Source: Hyphomicrobium_B sp001006785 (GTDB lineage: Bacteria > Pseudomonadota > Alphaproteobacteria > Rhizobiales > Hyphomicrobiaceae). Taken from it: a DNA stretch of 64,000 bases. Where the stretch lies: assembly GCF_001006785.1 (NCBI RefSeq), contig NZ_CDHO01000001.1, forward strand, positions 575,382 to 639,381, read 5' to 3'. The translations under genes were made by a program, and so were the position numbers. Of the stretch, positions 53,079 through 62,259 are shown one piece after another (the stretch's first letter is position 1; each line of letters begins with the position of its first letter). The notes under the pieces are model-generated. The model was not told the origin of the DNA. It was given only the letters and a program-made list of their open reading frames with translations, and did not search any database.

Positions 53079-53357
53079 GGCTTATCCTGACACGTCTGTT
53101 CGGGGACACCAGCCTAGAGGCCTCCCTTGACGGATTCGCGACAGGACTCAGCGGCAAAGAGGCTGGATCTGCGAGGAGGCGCGCTTCCAAACGCCGCGCG
53201 AATCCTGTGCTCATCGCTTGGCGCCGGGTGTTGCTATAGCGTGCTGGCTTACGAGATTGGATGTGCGGGAGATCGCATCCGCATGTCGAACGCGTTGCTG
53301 TTCGCCGGCCCATACCTCAATTCGAGCTGGCTCCGCGCCGCGAATGGAAGGAAACAG

Positions 53358-54908
53358 ATGCGCATGGTGCTCGATCATGACCAGACCGCTATCGTCGATT
53401 TTCTGCGCAATACGCGGCCGAAGGGCACGGTGGAGTCGGATGTTGCGATCATCAGGACGCATATCTCTATTGTTCTGTTAATCGGTCCGCGCGCGTTCAA
53501 ACTGAAGCGCGCCGTCAAGCTGCCTTACGTAGACTTTTCGACAGCGGAGCTTCGTCTTGCCGCGTGTCAGCGGGAAGTGGAACTCAATCGAAGAACCGCT
53601 CCGGCGATCTATCTCGGTGTTCGCCGCATCACGGCCGAGCCGGATGGCTCTCTCGCGCTCGATGGGAATGGTCCTCTTCTCGATGCTGTGGTCGAGATGC
53701 TGCGTTTCGACGAGAACATGTCATTTGAGCGGATGGCGAAGAGGCGCATGCTGACGCCTTCGCTGTTGACCGAGACTGCGAACGCGATTGCGCGCTTTCA
53801 CGCCGTGGCCGAAGTCAGCCGAGGCAATTCCGGGGCCGCCATCATGGCCGATGTGCTCGCGCTCAATGCTGCGGCCTTCGCGACGACAGATGTTTTCCGA
53901 AGGGAGAACGTTGTCGGGCTCAATTCCGCGTTAGACGCCACGCTCGATCGCCATCGCGAACTTCTCGATCGTCGTGGGGCGGCGGGAAAGGTTCGGCGCT
54001 GTCACGGCGACCTGCATCTCGGCAATATCTGCCTCGTCGACAACACGCCAACGCTCTTCGATTGTATTGAATTCAACGATGCTATGGCGACGATCGACGT
54101 CTTGTATGACTTGGCTTTTCTGCTGATGGATCTTTGGCATATCGGTGAAAGCTCAGCAGCTAACCTGGTTTTCAACCGATACTTCGATCATGCGGATGAG
54201 GACGACGGCATTGCGCTGCTGCCGTTCTTCATGGCGGTCAGGGCTTCGATCCGCGCGCACGTTCTGGCGACGCAATGCCAAGGCCAGGGCTTGAACGATG
54301 AGGGTGTTGCGGCGCAGGCGAGACGGTATTTTGAACTCGCAGGGAGTTTGCTTGAGCCGCAGTCCGCGCGTCTCTTCGCAATTGGTGGTTTGAGTGGAAC
54401 GGGAAAATCCACAATCGCTGCGATGATCGCCGATCGCATCGGCAATGCACCGGGCGCCCGCGTGCTTGCGAGCGATCGCATTCGCAAGCGGATGTTCCAA
54501 GTTTCAGCCGAGACCAGATTGCCGCCTGAGGCCTATCGCAGCGAAATATCGGAAAAAGTCTACGCAACCCAGTTGAGCGAAGCCGCAGCCATAGTCGCGA
54601 CTGGGCATTCGGTCGTTGCGGAAGCGGTGTTTGATCGCGAGGAAGACCGCGTGCGCATCGCAGATTGTGCGCGCAAAGAAGGCGTTTCGTTCACCGGCAT
54701 CTGGCTCGATGCGCCGACGGACGTTCTTCTCGAGCGTGTCGATGCGAGGCGCAATGACGTTTCCGACGCGACAACCGAAGTCGTGCGATTGCAGGCGATG
54801 CGTCAGCGAGAGCCGACGAGCTGGATCGAAATAGCCGCGCTCGGGGAGCCTTCGGAAATCGCAGCCCGTGTCATGCGAGCGATCGCGAGAGGAACTTCCG
54901 CGCGCTAG
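53358..54908 (+). CDS. Bifunctional aminoglycoside-phosphotransferase-like / P-loop kinase protein
   Basis: A 516-residue protein. The ATG at 53358 (after AAGGAAACAG) is preferred; an upstream in-frame start would add 77 unrelated residues. The N-terminal half is an APH-type kinase with CHGDLHLGNICLVD (catalytic Asp) and LFDCIEFND. The C-terminal 165 residues form a P-loop kinase of the AAA_33/zeta type, with GGLSGTGKSTIAAMIA and the later RVDARRND. Fusions of these two domains are widespread in proteobacteria and have no settled substrate. A metabolite kinase rather than drug resistance is likely. Confidence 0.85.
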   Translation: MRMVLDHDQTAIVDFLRNTRPKGTVESDVAIIRTHISIVLLIGPRAFKLKRAVKLPYVDFSTAELRLAACQREVELNRRTAPAIYLGVRRITAEPDGSLALDGNGPLLDAVVEMLRFDENMSFERMAKRRMLTPSLLTETANAIARFHAVAEVSRGNSGAAIMADVLALNAAAFATTDVFRRENVVGLNSALDATLDRHRELLDRRGAAGKVRRCHGDLHLGNICLVDNTPTLFDCIEFNDAMATIDVLYDLAFLLMDLWHIGESSAANLVFNRYFDHADEDDGIALLPFFMAVRASIRAHVLATQCQGQGLNDEGVAAQARRYFELAGSLLEPQSARLFAIGGLSGTGKSTIAAMIADRIGNAPGARVLASDRIRKRMFQVSAETRLPPEAYRSEISEKVYATQLSEAAAIVATGHSVVAEAVFDREEDRVRIADCARKEGVSFTGIWLDAPTDVLLERVDARRNDVSDATTEVVRLQAMRQREPTSWIEIAALGEPSEIAARVMRAIARGTSAR

Positions 54909-55027
54909 TGCGGGTAACGGCAGTGTCAAGCGCGGCTTATTTTATTGATACTTGTCAATGCTTGCGCCGGGCGTTGTTCTTCAATTTCGCATGTTAGCTA
55001 ATCAAGCGAAGCAAGTGCAGGTGAAAC

Positions 55028-55393
55028 ATGCAGACGCCAGTCCAAATCAGTTTCGAGCATCTCGAACATAGCGGTGCCATCGAGCATCGCGTTCGCGAAC
55101 AGCTTGAGAAGCTCGAGCAGTTCTGTGGGCGTCTGACAGCGGCTCGCGTTGTCGTCGCCCGCGAGCAGCGGCGCCATCACAAAGGCGACAATTACAGCGT
55201 TCGGCTGCTTCTCTCGGTGCCGGGTGCCGAAGATATCGCGATCACCCACAACACGACGGACACCGGCAGACACGAGGATATCCAAGTCGTCATTTCCGAC
55301 GCTTTTGCCGCTGCCCGTCGGCGATTGCAGGACTTCGTCGGTAAGCGGCAACGGCGGGAGAAACTCGACGAGGCGGAACCCGGGCGCGATTGA
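55028..55393 (+). CDS. Ribosome hibernation factor, short HPF/RaiA family
   Basis: A 121-residue protein with the HPF/YfiA fold: SFEHLEHSGAIEHRVREQLEKLEQF, a basic central strand (VVVAREQRRHHKGDNYSVRLLL) and a C-terminal helix (SDAFAAARRRLQDFVGKR). It binds the 30S decoding site and silences ribosomes. It lacks the C-terminal dimerisation domain of the long HPF usual in alphaproteobacteria, so a long copy probably exists elsewhere. Confidence 0.83.
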   Translation: MQTPVQISFEHLEHSGAIEHRVREQLEKLEQFCGRLTAARVVVAREQRRHHKGDNYSVRLLLSVPGAEDIAITHNTTDTGRHEDIQVVISDAFAAARRRLQDFVGKRQRREKLDEAEPGRD

Positions 55394-55485
55394 GGCCTTT
55401 GTCGTAACGGTTGCAAGGAGCCTTATTGGTTGGCGGCAGCTGAGATGGCGAAGATGACTATGGAGGTTCTGGGAGAAGGTCTGGC

Positions 55486-56028
55486 ATGGAGGAAATGAAG
55501 TTGAGCCGGGCCTTCACGTTGATCGAGCCGGGCCCGGTTGTGCTCGTCACGACGCGGGATCGCGGTAAAAACAACATCATGACCATCTCCTGGACGATGG
55601 TGATGGATTTTACGCCCAAGTTTGCGCTGACGACCGGCAGCTGGAACTATTCTTTTGCTGCTCTGCGAAAGACCAAAGAGTGTGTGATCGCCATTCCCAC
55701 CGTTGACCTGCTCGATCGGGTCGTGGGCGTTGGCACATGCTCGGGAGAAGATACCGACAAGTTCGCGAAGTTCGGGTTTACGGCGGTCGACGGGAAATTC
55801 GTCAAAGCGCCGCTGCTTGCGGAATGCCTCGCGAATATTGAATGCAAGGTCATCGATTTCGTGCCGAAGCATGACATTGTCGTGCTCGAGGCCGTCGCGG
55901 CCTATATCGACACCAAACGAAAGGAGACGCGCATGCTGCACGCGGTCGGCGACGGTACTTTCGTCACCGACGGGCGCAAGTATGACCGCCGGGAAATGAT
56001 GGCAGCCAAACTTCCGGCGGGTCTTTGA
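55486..56028 (+). CDS. Flavin reductase family protein
   Basis: A 180-residue protein with the FMN-binding split-barrel pattern: GPVVLVTTRDRGKNNIMTISWTMVMDFTP for flavin contact, KTKECVIAIPTVDLLDRVVGVGTCSGEDTDKFAKFG, and IECKVIDFVPKHDIVVLEAV. Members reduce FMN or are flavoreductases of two-component monooxygenases. No partner oxygenase is adjacent. The start at 55486 lies after a GGAGG-like stretch. Confidence 0.87.
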   Translation: MEEMKLSRAFTLIEPGPVVLVTTRDRGKNNIMTISWTMVMDFTPKFALTTGSWNYSFAALRKTKECVIAIPTVDLLDRVVGVGTCSGEDTDKFAKFGFTAVDGKFVKAPLLAECLANIECKVIDFVPKHDIVVLEAVAAYIDTKRKETRMLHAVGDGTFVTDGRKYDRREMMAAKLPAGL

Positions 56029-56270
56029 GAACCAACCAGCCCATTCAGGTGTTTGCATCTCGATCGGTCAACGGTTCGCAGCTCTGTCGCCATAGAGTTG
56101 CCGGCGTTTCGGCGACAAGCTTCATCGCCTTCAACGACTTGTTACCGCGGGCATTCTTGAACCATTAGCCGGGCTGACGGAGTTAAAGCAGTCATCTAAT
56201 ATGCGGTTCATCGGTTTATGACGGCAGGATCATTACGACCCACTGAGACGTAAAGCGATCGGGGTTGCCC

Positions 56271-56498
56271 ATGTCCGATATTCAGACACCTGGCGCAACA
56301 TGCTGCACGTGCTGCGGCAGGGGGTTCGTTTTTCGCGGGGGTACGATGCAGCACGCGACCAGCCGCACTCCGTGTCATAGCTTGATTTCGCGTGTCTATG
56401 ATTTCTGTCCGGAATGTCTGGGCACCGGTGTGACAATTCCGCGTGCCATACAGCGCACGCCCTGGGAGTTGGCGTTCGAAATCGTCGTTTCAAAATAA
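56271..56498 (+). CDS. Small CxxC zinc-finger-like protein
   Basis: A 75-residue protein starting at ATG 56271. Two CxxC motifs, CCTCCGRG and FCPECLGTG, resemble half of a DnaJ-type zinc finger (CxxCxGxG). The remaining residues are polar. It may bind zinc and a nucleic acid or protein partner. No named family was recognised, and an upstream TTG would add two residues. Confidence 0.65.
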   Translation: MSDIQTPGATCCTCCGRGFVFRGGTMQHATSRTPCHSLISRVYDFCPECLGTGVTIPRAIQRTPWELAFEIVVSK

Positions 56499-56551
56499 GA
56501 TCATCGCAAGCGTGTGCGCATTTCTTGCGAGTGTTTGGCGATTCCGCGCGA

Positions 56552-57802
56552 CTAGGTCAGCGTGTCCAGCTCGACGACGGTCTCACGAATGCGATCGTTC
56601 AACTTTGCAATGTCTTCCAGGCCGCGGGTCAAAGTTTGTTGGCCCTGTTCGAGGTCGGCGATCAGATCGGAAAAAATTCCGTTACTCAGACCGACGCTTT
56701 CAACCTTGCCCATCACGCGCACGGCGATCAGTCCGGAGAGAAGACGTTTCATTTCGCTGGTCAGATCGAAGAAGTGTCCGATGCGCGACTTGATCAGATC
56801 GAACTTCGCAGCAGCGCGCGCTTTGTAGTCGTCAGTCTGCTGGCGAAGGCGTTTTGCTTCCTCGCTCGTCGCGTCTCTGTCATCGCAGACTTCCTGATCA
56901 AAGAGGCTCGCCATTTCGTCCTGCAGCCGTGCAGTGCAGGCGAGGAACAGGCCTTCATTGACACCTGAAAACACTTCTTTTGACGCCGTTTCCAAGTGTT
57001 GGAGGTTGTTCACGATCGCCTTGGAAATATGGTCGTAGTTCGAGGAGATTTCGGCGATCGCGCGCCCTTTGTCTCCCAACCGTAAGGCCTGTATCCGCAG
57101 GTTGGTCGGCGTGTGATTGAATGTCGATATCATCGTGAGCATGCGATCCGTCGTCTCAAGCAACGTGTCGGCCGCGCTCACCAGATTATCGAACAGATCT
57201 ATCGGCCGCCAAGCCGGTCGCCCCATTGCTGCATTCCGCTCGCGCATCTCGCGGCTTAGGGCAGCCGTCATGAAGGCCGGGTAGTCGCGGAAACCGCTGG
57301 CGCGCAAACTATGCACGAGCGCTGCCGCGCTATCGGCCGGCTTTATGGCGCTGGCGATCTCGCTTCGCCGGACGGACTTGTAAAGTGTCGATGCGGCAGC
57401 GAAGAGGTCGCTGCTCGGTTTGAGGCGCACCGACAGGTAGCCGCCCTCAATCGGGGTTACGACCGCATATACCCAATAGTAATTGCCGTTCTTGGCTCTG
57501 TTCTTGACGTAGGCGCCGACGGGATTCCCGGCGCGGATCTGCTCCCACAAGACGAAGAAGACGGCTCGCGGCATATCGGGATGGCGGATGATGTTGTGCG
57601 GACGGTCCATCATCTCCGCCCAGGGGTATTCGCTCACGCGTTGGAAAACCGCGTTTCCGGATTGAATGCGCCCGCGCGACTCGGTGCGCGAAAAGAACAG
57701 CTCACTAAGTTCGAACGGGGATTCGGTCTCAGCTGTTTTTAAGGAGTACTCCGAAGGCCTGCAGACGTCGCCATCGACCGGCGCTTCAGACGATGGAATC
57801 AT
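56552..57802 (-). CDS. PAS-domain sensor resembling an Aer-type receptor but without MCP signalling tip
   Basis: A 416-residue soluble protein. ATG 57802 has GGAG upstream; longer starts exist at 57817 and 57886. Residues 30-130 form an Aer-like PAS domain (NIIRHPDMPRAVFFVLWEQIRAGNPVGAYVKNR, NYYWVYAVVTP). The rest is a long helical region (residues 190-416) without membrane segments or the conserved MCP hairpin tip. It may sense redox or oxygen through a flavin and pass the signal to an unknown partner by coiled-coil changes. Confidence 0.75.
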   Translation of the reverse strand: MIPSSEAPVDGDVCRPSEYSLKTAETESPFELSELFFSRTESRGRIQSGNAVFQRVSEYPWAEMMDRPHNIIRHPDMPRAVFFVLWEQIRAGNPVGAYVKNRAKNGNYYWVYAVVTPIEGGYLSVRLKPSSDLFAAASTLYKSVRRSEIASAIKPADSAAALVHSLRASGFRDYPAFMTAALSREMRERNAAMGRPAWRPIDLFDNLVSAADTLLETTDRMLTMISTFNHTPTNLRIQALRLGDKGRAIAEISSNYDHISKAIVNNLQHLETASKEVFSGVNEGLFLACTARLQDEMASLFDQEVCDDRDATSEEAKRLRQQTDDYKARAAAKFDLIKSRIGHFFDLTSEMKRLLSGLIAVRVMGKVESVGLSNGIFSDLIADLEQGQQTLTRGLEDIAKLNDRIRETVVELDTLT

Positions 57803-58083
57803 GCGCGGAGTCTCCATGAGCGATCGAGCGTGCTCTATCAGGGCGGTTTGTGAGGCGTACGCATTAAAAATCGCTATACGATACAACGTGATACGAGAAA
57901 TCCGGCTTTATCGGCGTTTTACGGATGGGGCCCTTCCGAGGGGGGGTACGCGCTGCCGTCAATATTTGTATAGCTGGGCGTTGCTCCGTATGCGCACCAT
58001 GACCCATGTCAATCTGAGCCATTGCGGCATGGCGGTGCGCCTCGGCAGCCACGCTCGTCACGTTGGGCAAGCTATTCGTTGGA

Positions 58084-59055
58084 TCAGACGGTGAGGCGGG
58101 ACGTTGTTTCGTTTGCCGCGAACCACCGATAAGCGTCGACGAGCCCATCCCGCAAGCCGTAGCGGGGCCACCAGCCCGTTGCTGTCAATTTCGAGACGTC
58201 GAGCAACTTTCGTGGCGTTCCGTCGGGCTTGTTCGGATCTGTAGCGATTGTTCCGGTGAATCCGACGACGTCGCAAATGAGCTTGGCGACGTCCATGATG
58301 GTTAGGTCTTCGCCGGTCCCGACGTTGACGTGCTCCATTCCGGAGTAGACTTTCATCAGGTGGACGAGGGCGCTCGCGGCATCATCGACGTGCAGGAATT
58401 CGCGCCGTGGTGTGCCGGTTCCCCAGATCGTGATTTCGGAATGGCCAGCTCGTTTTGCTTCATGCGCCTTGCGGAGCAAAGCGGGGATGACATGGCTGGA
58501 TGTGAGATCGTAACTATCGCCCGGTCCATACAAGTTGGTCGGCATCGCGGCGATGAAGTCCGATCCGTATTGTCGGCGATAAGCCTGGCACAATTTGAGC
58601 CCGGCGATTTTGGCGATCGCGTACGCTTCGTTGGTCGGCTCTAGGCTGCCGGTCAGAAGCGCATTTTCAGGAATGGGCTGCGGCGCGAGCTTCGGATAGA
58701 TGCAGGACGATCCAAGATACAGAAGCTTTTCGACGCCCGTTCGAAAAGCGGCTTCGATTACGTTCATCTCGATCGCGAGATTGTCATAGAGGAAGTCGGC
58801 GGGCTTGCTGTCGTTCGCCAGAATGCCTCCGACTTTGGCGGCGGCGAGAAATACGACGTCGGGTTTTTCGGCGTTGAACCAGGCTCTGACCTGGGTCTGC
58901 TCGCGAAGGTCGAGGCGCTCGCGACCGACCGTCAGGATTGTGCAATCCTGATGAGCAAGCTGACGGACGATCGCGGATCCAACCATGCCGCGATGACCGC
59001 AGACGAAGACGCGCTTGTTTTTCAGATCGAAGGACATGGCCTTGCTATAGCTCAT
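58084..59055 (-). CDS. fcl: GDP-L-fucose synthase
   Basis: A 323-residue SDR enzyme. FVCGHRGMVGSAIVRQL binds NADP, YLGSSCIYP gives the catalytic Ser, and NEAYAIAKIAG gives the active-site Tyr and Lys. It makes GDP-L-fucose from the product of Gmd by epimerisation and reduction. The start codon overlaps the gmd stop as ATGA, so the two genes are translationally coupled and form a complete two-step pathway. Confidence 0.93.
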   Translation of the reverse strand: MSYSKAMSFDLKNKRVFVCGHRGMVGSAIVRQLAHQDCTILTVGRERLDLREQTQVRAWFNAEKPDVVFLAAAKVGGILANDSKPADFLYDNLAIEMNVIEAAFRTGVEKLLYLGSSCIYPKLAPQPIPENALLTGSLEPTNEAYAIAKIAGLKLCQAYRRQYGSDFIAAMPTNLYGPGDSYDLTSSHVIPALLRKAHEAKRAGHSEITIWGTGTPRREFLHVDDAASALVHLMKVYSGMEHVNVGTGEDLTIMDVAKLICDVVGFTGTIATDPNKPDGTPRKLLDVSKLTATGWWPRYGLRDGLVDAYRWFAANETTSRLTV

Positions 59056-60125
59056 TCGGCGAGCGTGTTGCGCCAGCTCTCACGATCAAGAAGCTGAATG
59101 TCGGCCGCAACCATTTCCTTCACGAGTTCGGAAAACGTCGTTTTGTGGTGCCAGCCGAGTTCGTTCCTCGCCTTCGTTGGGTCGCCAAGCAGAACGTCGA
59201 CCTCGGTCGGGCGGAAGTATCTTGGATCGATGCGGATCAGTTCGTCGCCGGTTTTTGTGTCAGTGCCGACTTCGTCAACACCCGCGCCGGCCCAGTCGAT
59301 GGTTTTTCCGATTTCCGCGAATGCTAATTCAACGAAGTCGCGAACCGCGTGGGTTTCGCCGGTTGCGAGCACGTAATCGCCGGGCTGATCGCTCTGAACG
59401 ATTTTCCACATGCCCTCGACGTAGTCCTTGGCATGCCCCCAGTCGCGCTTGGCATCCAGATTGCCGAGATAAAGTGTCGATTGCAGTCCGGCGCCGATCC
59501 TTGCCACGGCCCGCGTAATTTTGCGCGTGACGAACGTTTCGCCGCGCATCGGGCTTTCGTGATTGAAGAGAATGCCGTTCGATGCGTGCATTCCGTAGGC
59601 TTCGCGATAATTGACGGCGATCCAATACGCGTAAAGCTTCGCCACGCCGTACGGCGAGCGCGGATAAAACGGCGTCGATTCCTTTTGCGGCGTTTCCTGT
59701 ACCTTGCCGTAAAGCTCGGACGTCGAAGCCTGATAGAAGCGAACGGAATTCTCGAGTTTTAGAATTCTGATGGCTTCGAGAAAGCGCAAGACGCCGACGG
59801 CATCGGAGTTGGCGGTATATTCCGGCGTCTCGAAGCTGACCTGAACGTGGCTTTGCGCCGCCAGATTATAAATTTCGTCAGGCTGAATTTCCTGCACCAG
59901 CCGAATGACGTTGGTCGCGTCCGTGAGGTCTCCGTAGTGCATGAAGAACGATACGCCGTCTTCGTGCGGGTCCTGATAGATTTCGTCGACGCGCTGCGTG
60001 TTGAACGATGACGACCGCCGTTTAATCCCATGCACCACGTAGCCCTTATCGAGCAGCAGCCGTGCAAGGTACGCTCCGTCCTGGCCGGTCACCCCCGAGA
60101 TCAAAGCCGTTTTCTTTTTGGTCAT
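59052..60125 (-). CDS. gmd: GDP-mannose 4,6-dehydratase
   Basis: A 357-residue protein starting at ATG 60125; an upstream in-frame extension is not conserved. SGVTGQDGAYLARLLL binds NADP, and FYQASTSELYGKVQE and PRSPYGVAKLYAYWI give the Ser/Thr-Glu-Tyr-Lys catalytic set. NESPMRGETFVTRKI and VRDFVELAF are Gmd family marks. It converts GDP-mannose to GDP-4-keto-6-deoxymannose, the substrate of the next gene. Fucose probably enters a surface polysaccharide made by genes outside the window. Confidence 0.95.
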   Translation of the reverse strand: MTKKKTALISGVTGQDGAYLARLLLDKGYVVHGIKRRSSSFNTQRVDEIYQDPHEDGVSFFMHYGDLTDATNVIRLVQEIQPDEIYNLAAQSHVQVSFETPEYTANSDAVGVLRFLEAIRILKLENSVRFYQASTSELYGKVQETPQKESTPFYPRSPYGVAKLYAYWIAVNYREAYGMHASNGILFNHESPMRGETFVTRKITRAVARIGAGLQSTLYLGNLDAKRDWGHAKDYVEGMWKIVQSDQPGDYVLATGETHAVRDFVELAFAEIGKTIDWAGAGVDEVGTDTKTGDELIRIDPRYFRPTEVDVLLGDPTKARNELGWHHKTTFSELVKEMVAADIQLLDRESWRNTLAE

Positions 60126-60324
60126 GCCTGCCCCGCCCGCATCGGGCGATCGCACTTCCGACGGCCCCGCGCGGGCAAGCAGATACCCTATTTCTATCTT
60201 TAAGGGCAACCATCTCGATGCAACAACCTGTGGGCGAAGGTGCCGACTTTGGGGTGACCGACAATGCGGCCGGTGCTCCAGGCCATGCTGACAGCGAAAG
60301 CTCGGCTCGCAGCTGGTCGTTCGA

Positions 60325-62028
60325 TCAGCCGGGCTGGCTCTGCTCGATCCATGCGCTGAGTTCGGCTTCGCCTAGAAGGTTGCCCGGTTCGTCGCGATAG
60401 CAATGCGTTCCGTCGTGCACCCGGCCCTGCCATTGCTGTTCGATTTGGTTACAGCGTGTACTGGCGCGGAAGCTCCTGATGAAGGCGTTGACGCTTTTGA
60501 GAAGCGACGCGCTCGCCGAGCTCGCCGCGACTGCGACGGTATAATAGTAGAGCTTGCTCGCGAGATTGCCCGGCAAGATTTCGATTTTTCCGAACCATGG
60601 GCTCGCCGGATTGGAGCAAGCCCAGTGGTAGATCGGCAAATCCACGCAGAAGCCGTCGACCTTTCCTTCGGCAAGGCAATCGTGGATGCGGCCCTGATCG
60701 GAATAGGCGACGAGATTGGCGAGCGAAATTTTTCGCCCGGGCTTGTCCTTGTTGGCGGACCAGCGAACGCCGTATGTATCGAGGACTTCGAACGCGCCGG
60801 GGTCGTTGATGATGCCGAGGACTTTTCCGTCGAGGTCATCGAGCTTGCGAATTCGCATATCGCCGACGCGGCGTGCGAGGACGAACGGCAGGTACGTGTA
60901 CGTCTCGGAATATGCAACTTGGCGATAAGCCGCGTTCGGCGGCAGCGCGCTCCAAATCACATCGACGGGTGGTTCGCCCTGTTTGATGCCGACGTGCAGC
61001 AGACCTGTCAACGCATCCCACGGATACTCGACGAACTCGCACGTTACGCCGATCGATTGCGCATAGGCGCGGGCATAATCGACGTCGAGGCCCATCAGCG
61101 GCTCGCGCGGGCGGCGCCGGAACGACAATCCAACGAAGCCCGGTTCCACGCCGACGCGCAGCACGCCACGCCGTTTTATTTGTTCGAGGCGGTCCGTTGC
61201 GGGCGAGAGCTTCCATCGTCGCGCCACGTCCAGCAGTGGCTCGTGGGCATCTTCGGCGTTGGCCGTTGCCGACGCGACGTCGTCCAGTTCCTGTAGCGCC
61301 CAGCCGAGGCGTGCGCGAAGGCGGCTGCCGGCGGTTCGCTGCATATCGACAAGTTCGTCGATAACTTTGTTATTGTCCGCAACGTCGGCAAGATTGCTCG
61401 TCATCTCGTTGATCGTCGCCGAGACGCGTCCAAGCGAGTCATCGCTCGACTGCCGGACCGACGTCACCGCGGACTGAAACTCGTGCGCGGCTTTATCGAT
61501 CTGGGCTTCGACGTCGGCGAAGTTCAGCAGAACTTCGGCCTCCTTCGCGTGGTCCATCGTCGTTTCCGCGAGCCGGCCGACTTCGTTCGCAACGACGGCA
61601 AATCCGCGCCCCGCGTCGCCTGCACGAGCGGCCTCGATCCGCGCGTTGATCGAAAGGATTTTGATCTGGTGGCCGATCTCCACGATCGTTGCCAGAATCC
61701 TTTTCGTATCCTCGGATTTCCTGGAAATGATTTCCGTCAGCGCACTGAAATCGCGATCGAGGGCCTCGGATATGTTCCGGAGAGCATCGCGCGTTTCAGT
61801 CTGAATGTTCGTTGCGTTCGCGCTGCACGTCTCCAAGCCCATGTTCGCCGCCCTGAGGGACTCGGCAAGGCTACTGGTGCGCTGGTTCGTTTCCTCGACG
61901 AGCCGATTTTGTGTTTCGGCGGCGTCGAGTGTCTGGGCCGCCAGATGTCCGCATTGGGCGGCGGCTTCGTGAAGGATGACGACGGGAGCGGAGAGGGATT
62001 CACGTGCATTGGAGCGTCTGCCGGTCAT
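60325..62028 (-). CDS. Soluble chemoreceptor fused to a solute-binding protein domain (SBP_bac_3)
   Basis: A 567-residue protein with no signal peptide and no membrane segment. Residues 20-250 are helical with an MCP signalling tip near 110-150: IGHQIKILSINARIEAARAG followed by GRGFAVVANEVGRLAETT. From about 275 to 510 it is a type-2 solute-binding domain (RGVLRVGVEPGFVGLSF, GLDVDYARAYAQSIGV, YSETYTYLPFVLARR). In usual receptors the sensor is periplasmic and precedes the signalling part. Here it is C-terminal and cytosolic, so it may sense an intracellular amino acid or similar ligand. Confidence 0.82.
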   Translation of the reverse strand: MTGRRSNARESLSAPVVILHEAAAQCGHLAAQTLDAAETQNRLVEETNQRTSSLAESLRAANMGLETCSANATNIQTETRDALRNISEALDRDFSALTEIISRKSEDTKRILATIVEIGHQIKILSINARIEAARAGDAGRGFAVVANEVGRLAETTMDHAKEAEVLLNFADVEAQIDKAAHEFQSAVTSVRQSSDDSLGRVSATINEMTSNLADVADNNKVIDELVDMQRTAGSRLRARLGWALQELDDVASATANAEDAHEPLLDVARRWKLSPATDRLEQIKRRGVLRVGVEPGFVGLSFRRRPREPLMGLDVDYARAYAQSIGVTCEFVEYPWDALTGLLHVGIKQGEPPVDVIWSALPPNAAYRQVAYSETYTYLPFVLARRVGDMRIRKLDDLDGKVLGIINDPGAFEVLDTYGVRWSANKDKPGRKISLANLVAYSDQGRIHDCLAEGKVDGFCVDLPIYHWACSNPASPWFGKIEILPGNLASKLYYYTVAVAASSASASLLKSVNAFIRSFRASTRCNQIEQQWQGRVHDGTHCYRDEPGNLLGEAELSAWIEQSQPG

Positions 62029-62128
62029 TCTCGCCTCGCTAGCTGCTAAGCCGAATGCACGATGACGACATCAGACGAGTCTATCGTCGGCCAAGAAATG
62101 CAAACCCACGACAATAAAGGGAGAAATG

Positions 62129-62150
62129 GCCGGGGAAGAAATTCCCCGGC
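62129..62150 (-). terminator. Hairpin downstream of folD
   Basis: A perfect nine-base stem (GCCGGGGAA at 62129-62137, TTCCCCGGC at 62142-62150) with a four-base loop lies 110 bases after the folD stop. On the minus strand it is followed by ATTTCTCCCTTTATTG, moderately T-rich. Confidence 0.6.
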
Positions 62151-62259
62151 AAGTTGGACTCGTGGGTCAAAATGGGAGGAACCACTAGGACCTGAAAGCT
62201 AGTGTATGCGATCGATTATCAAGAAGAACTAATTTTTATCGCCGATAACATATTTTTAT

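Noticed and set aside
54940..54975. TTGA...TCAA dyad before the HPF gene
   Set aside because: The arms are only four bases long, so it is likely by chance.
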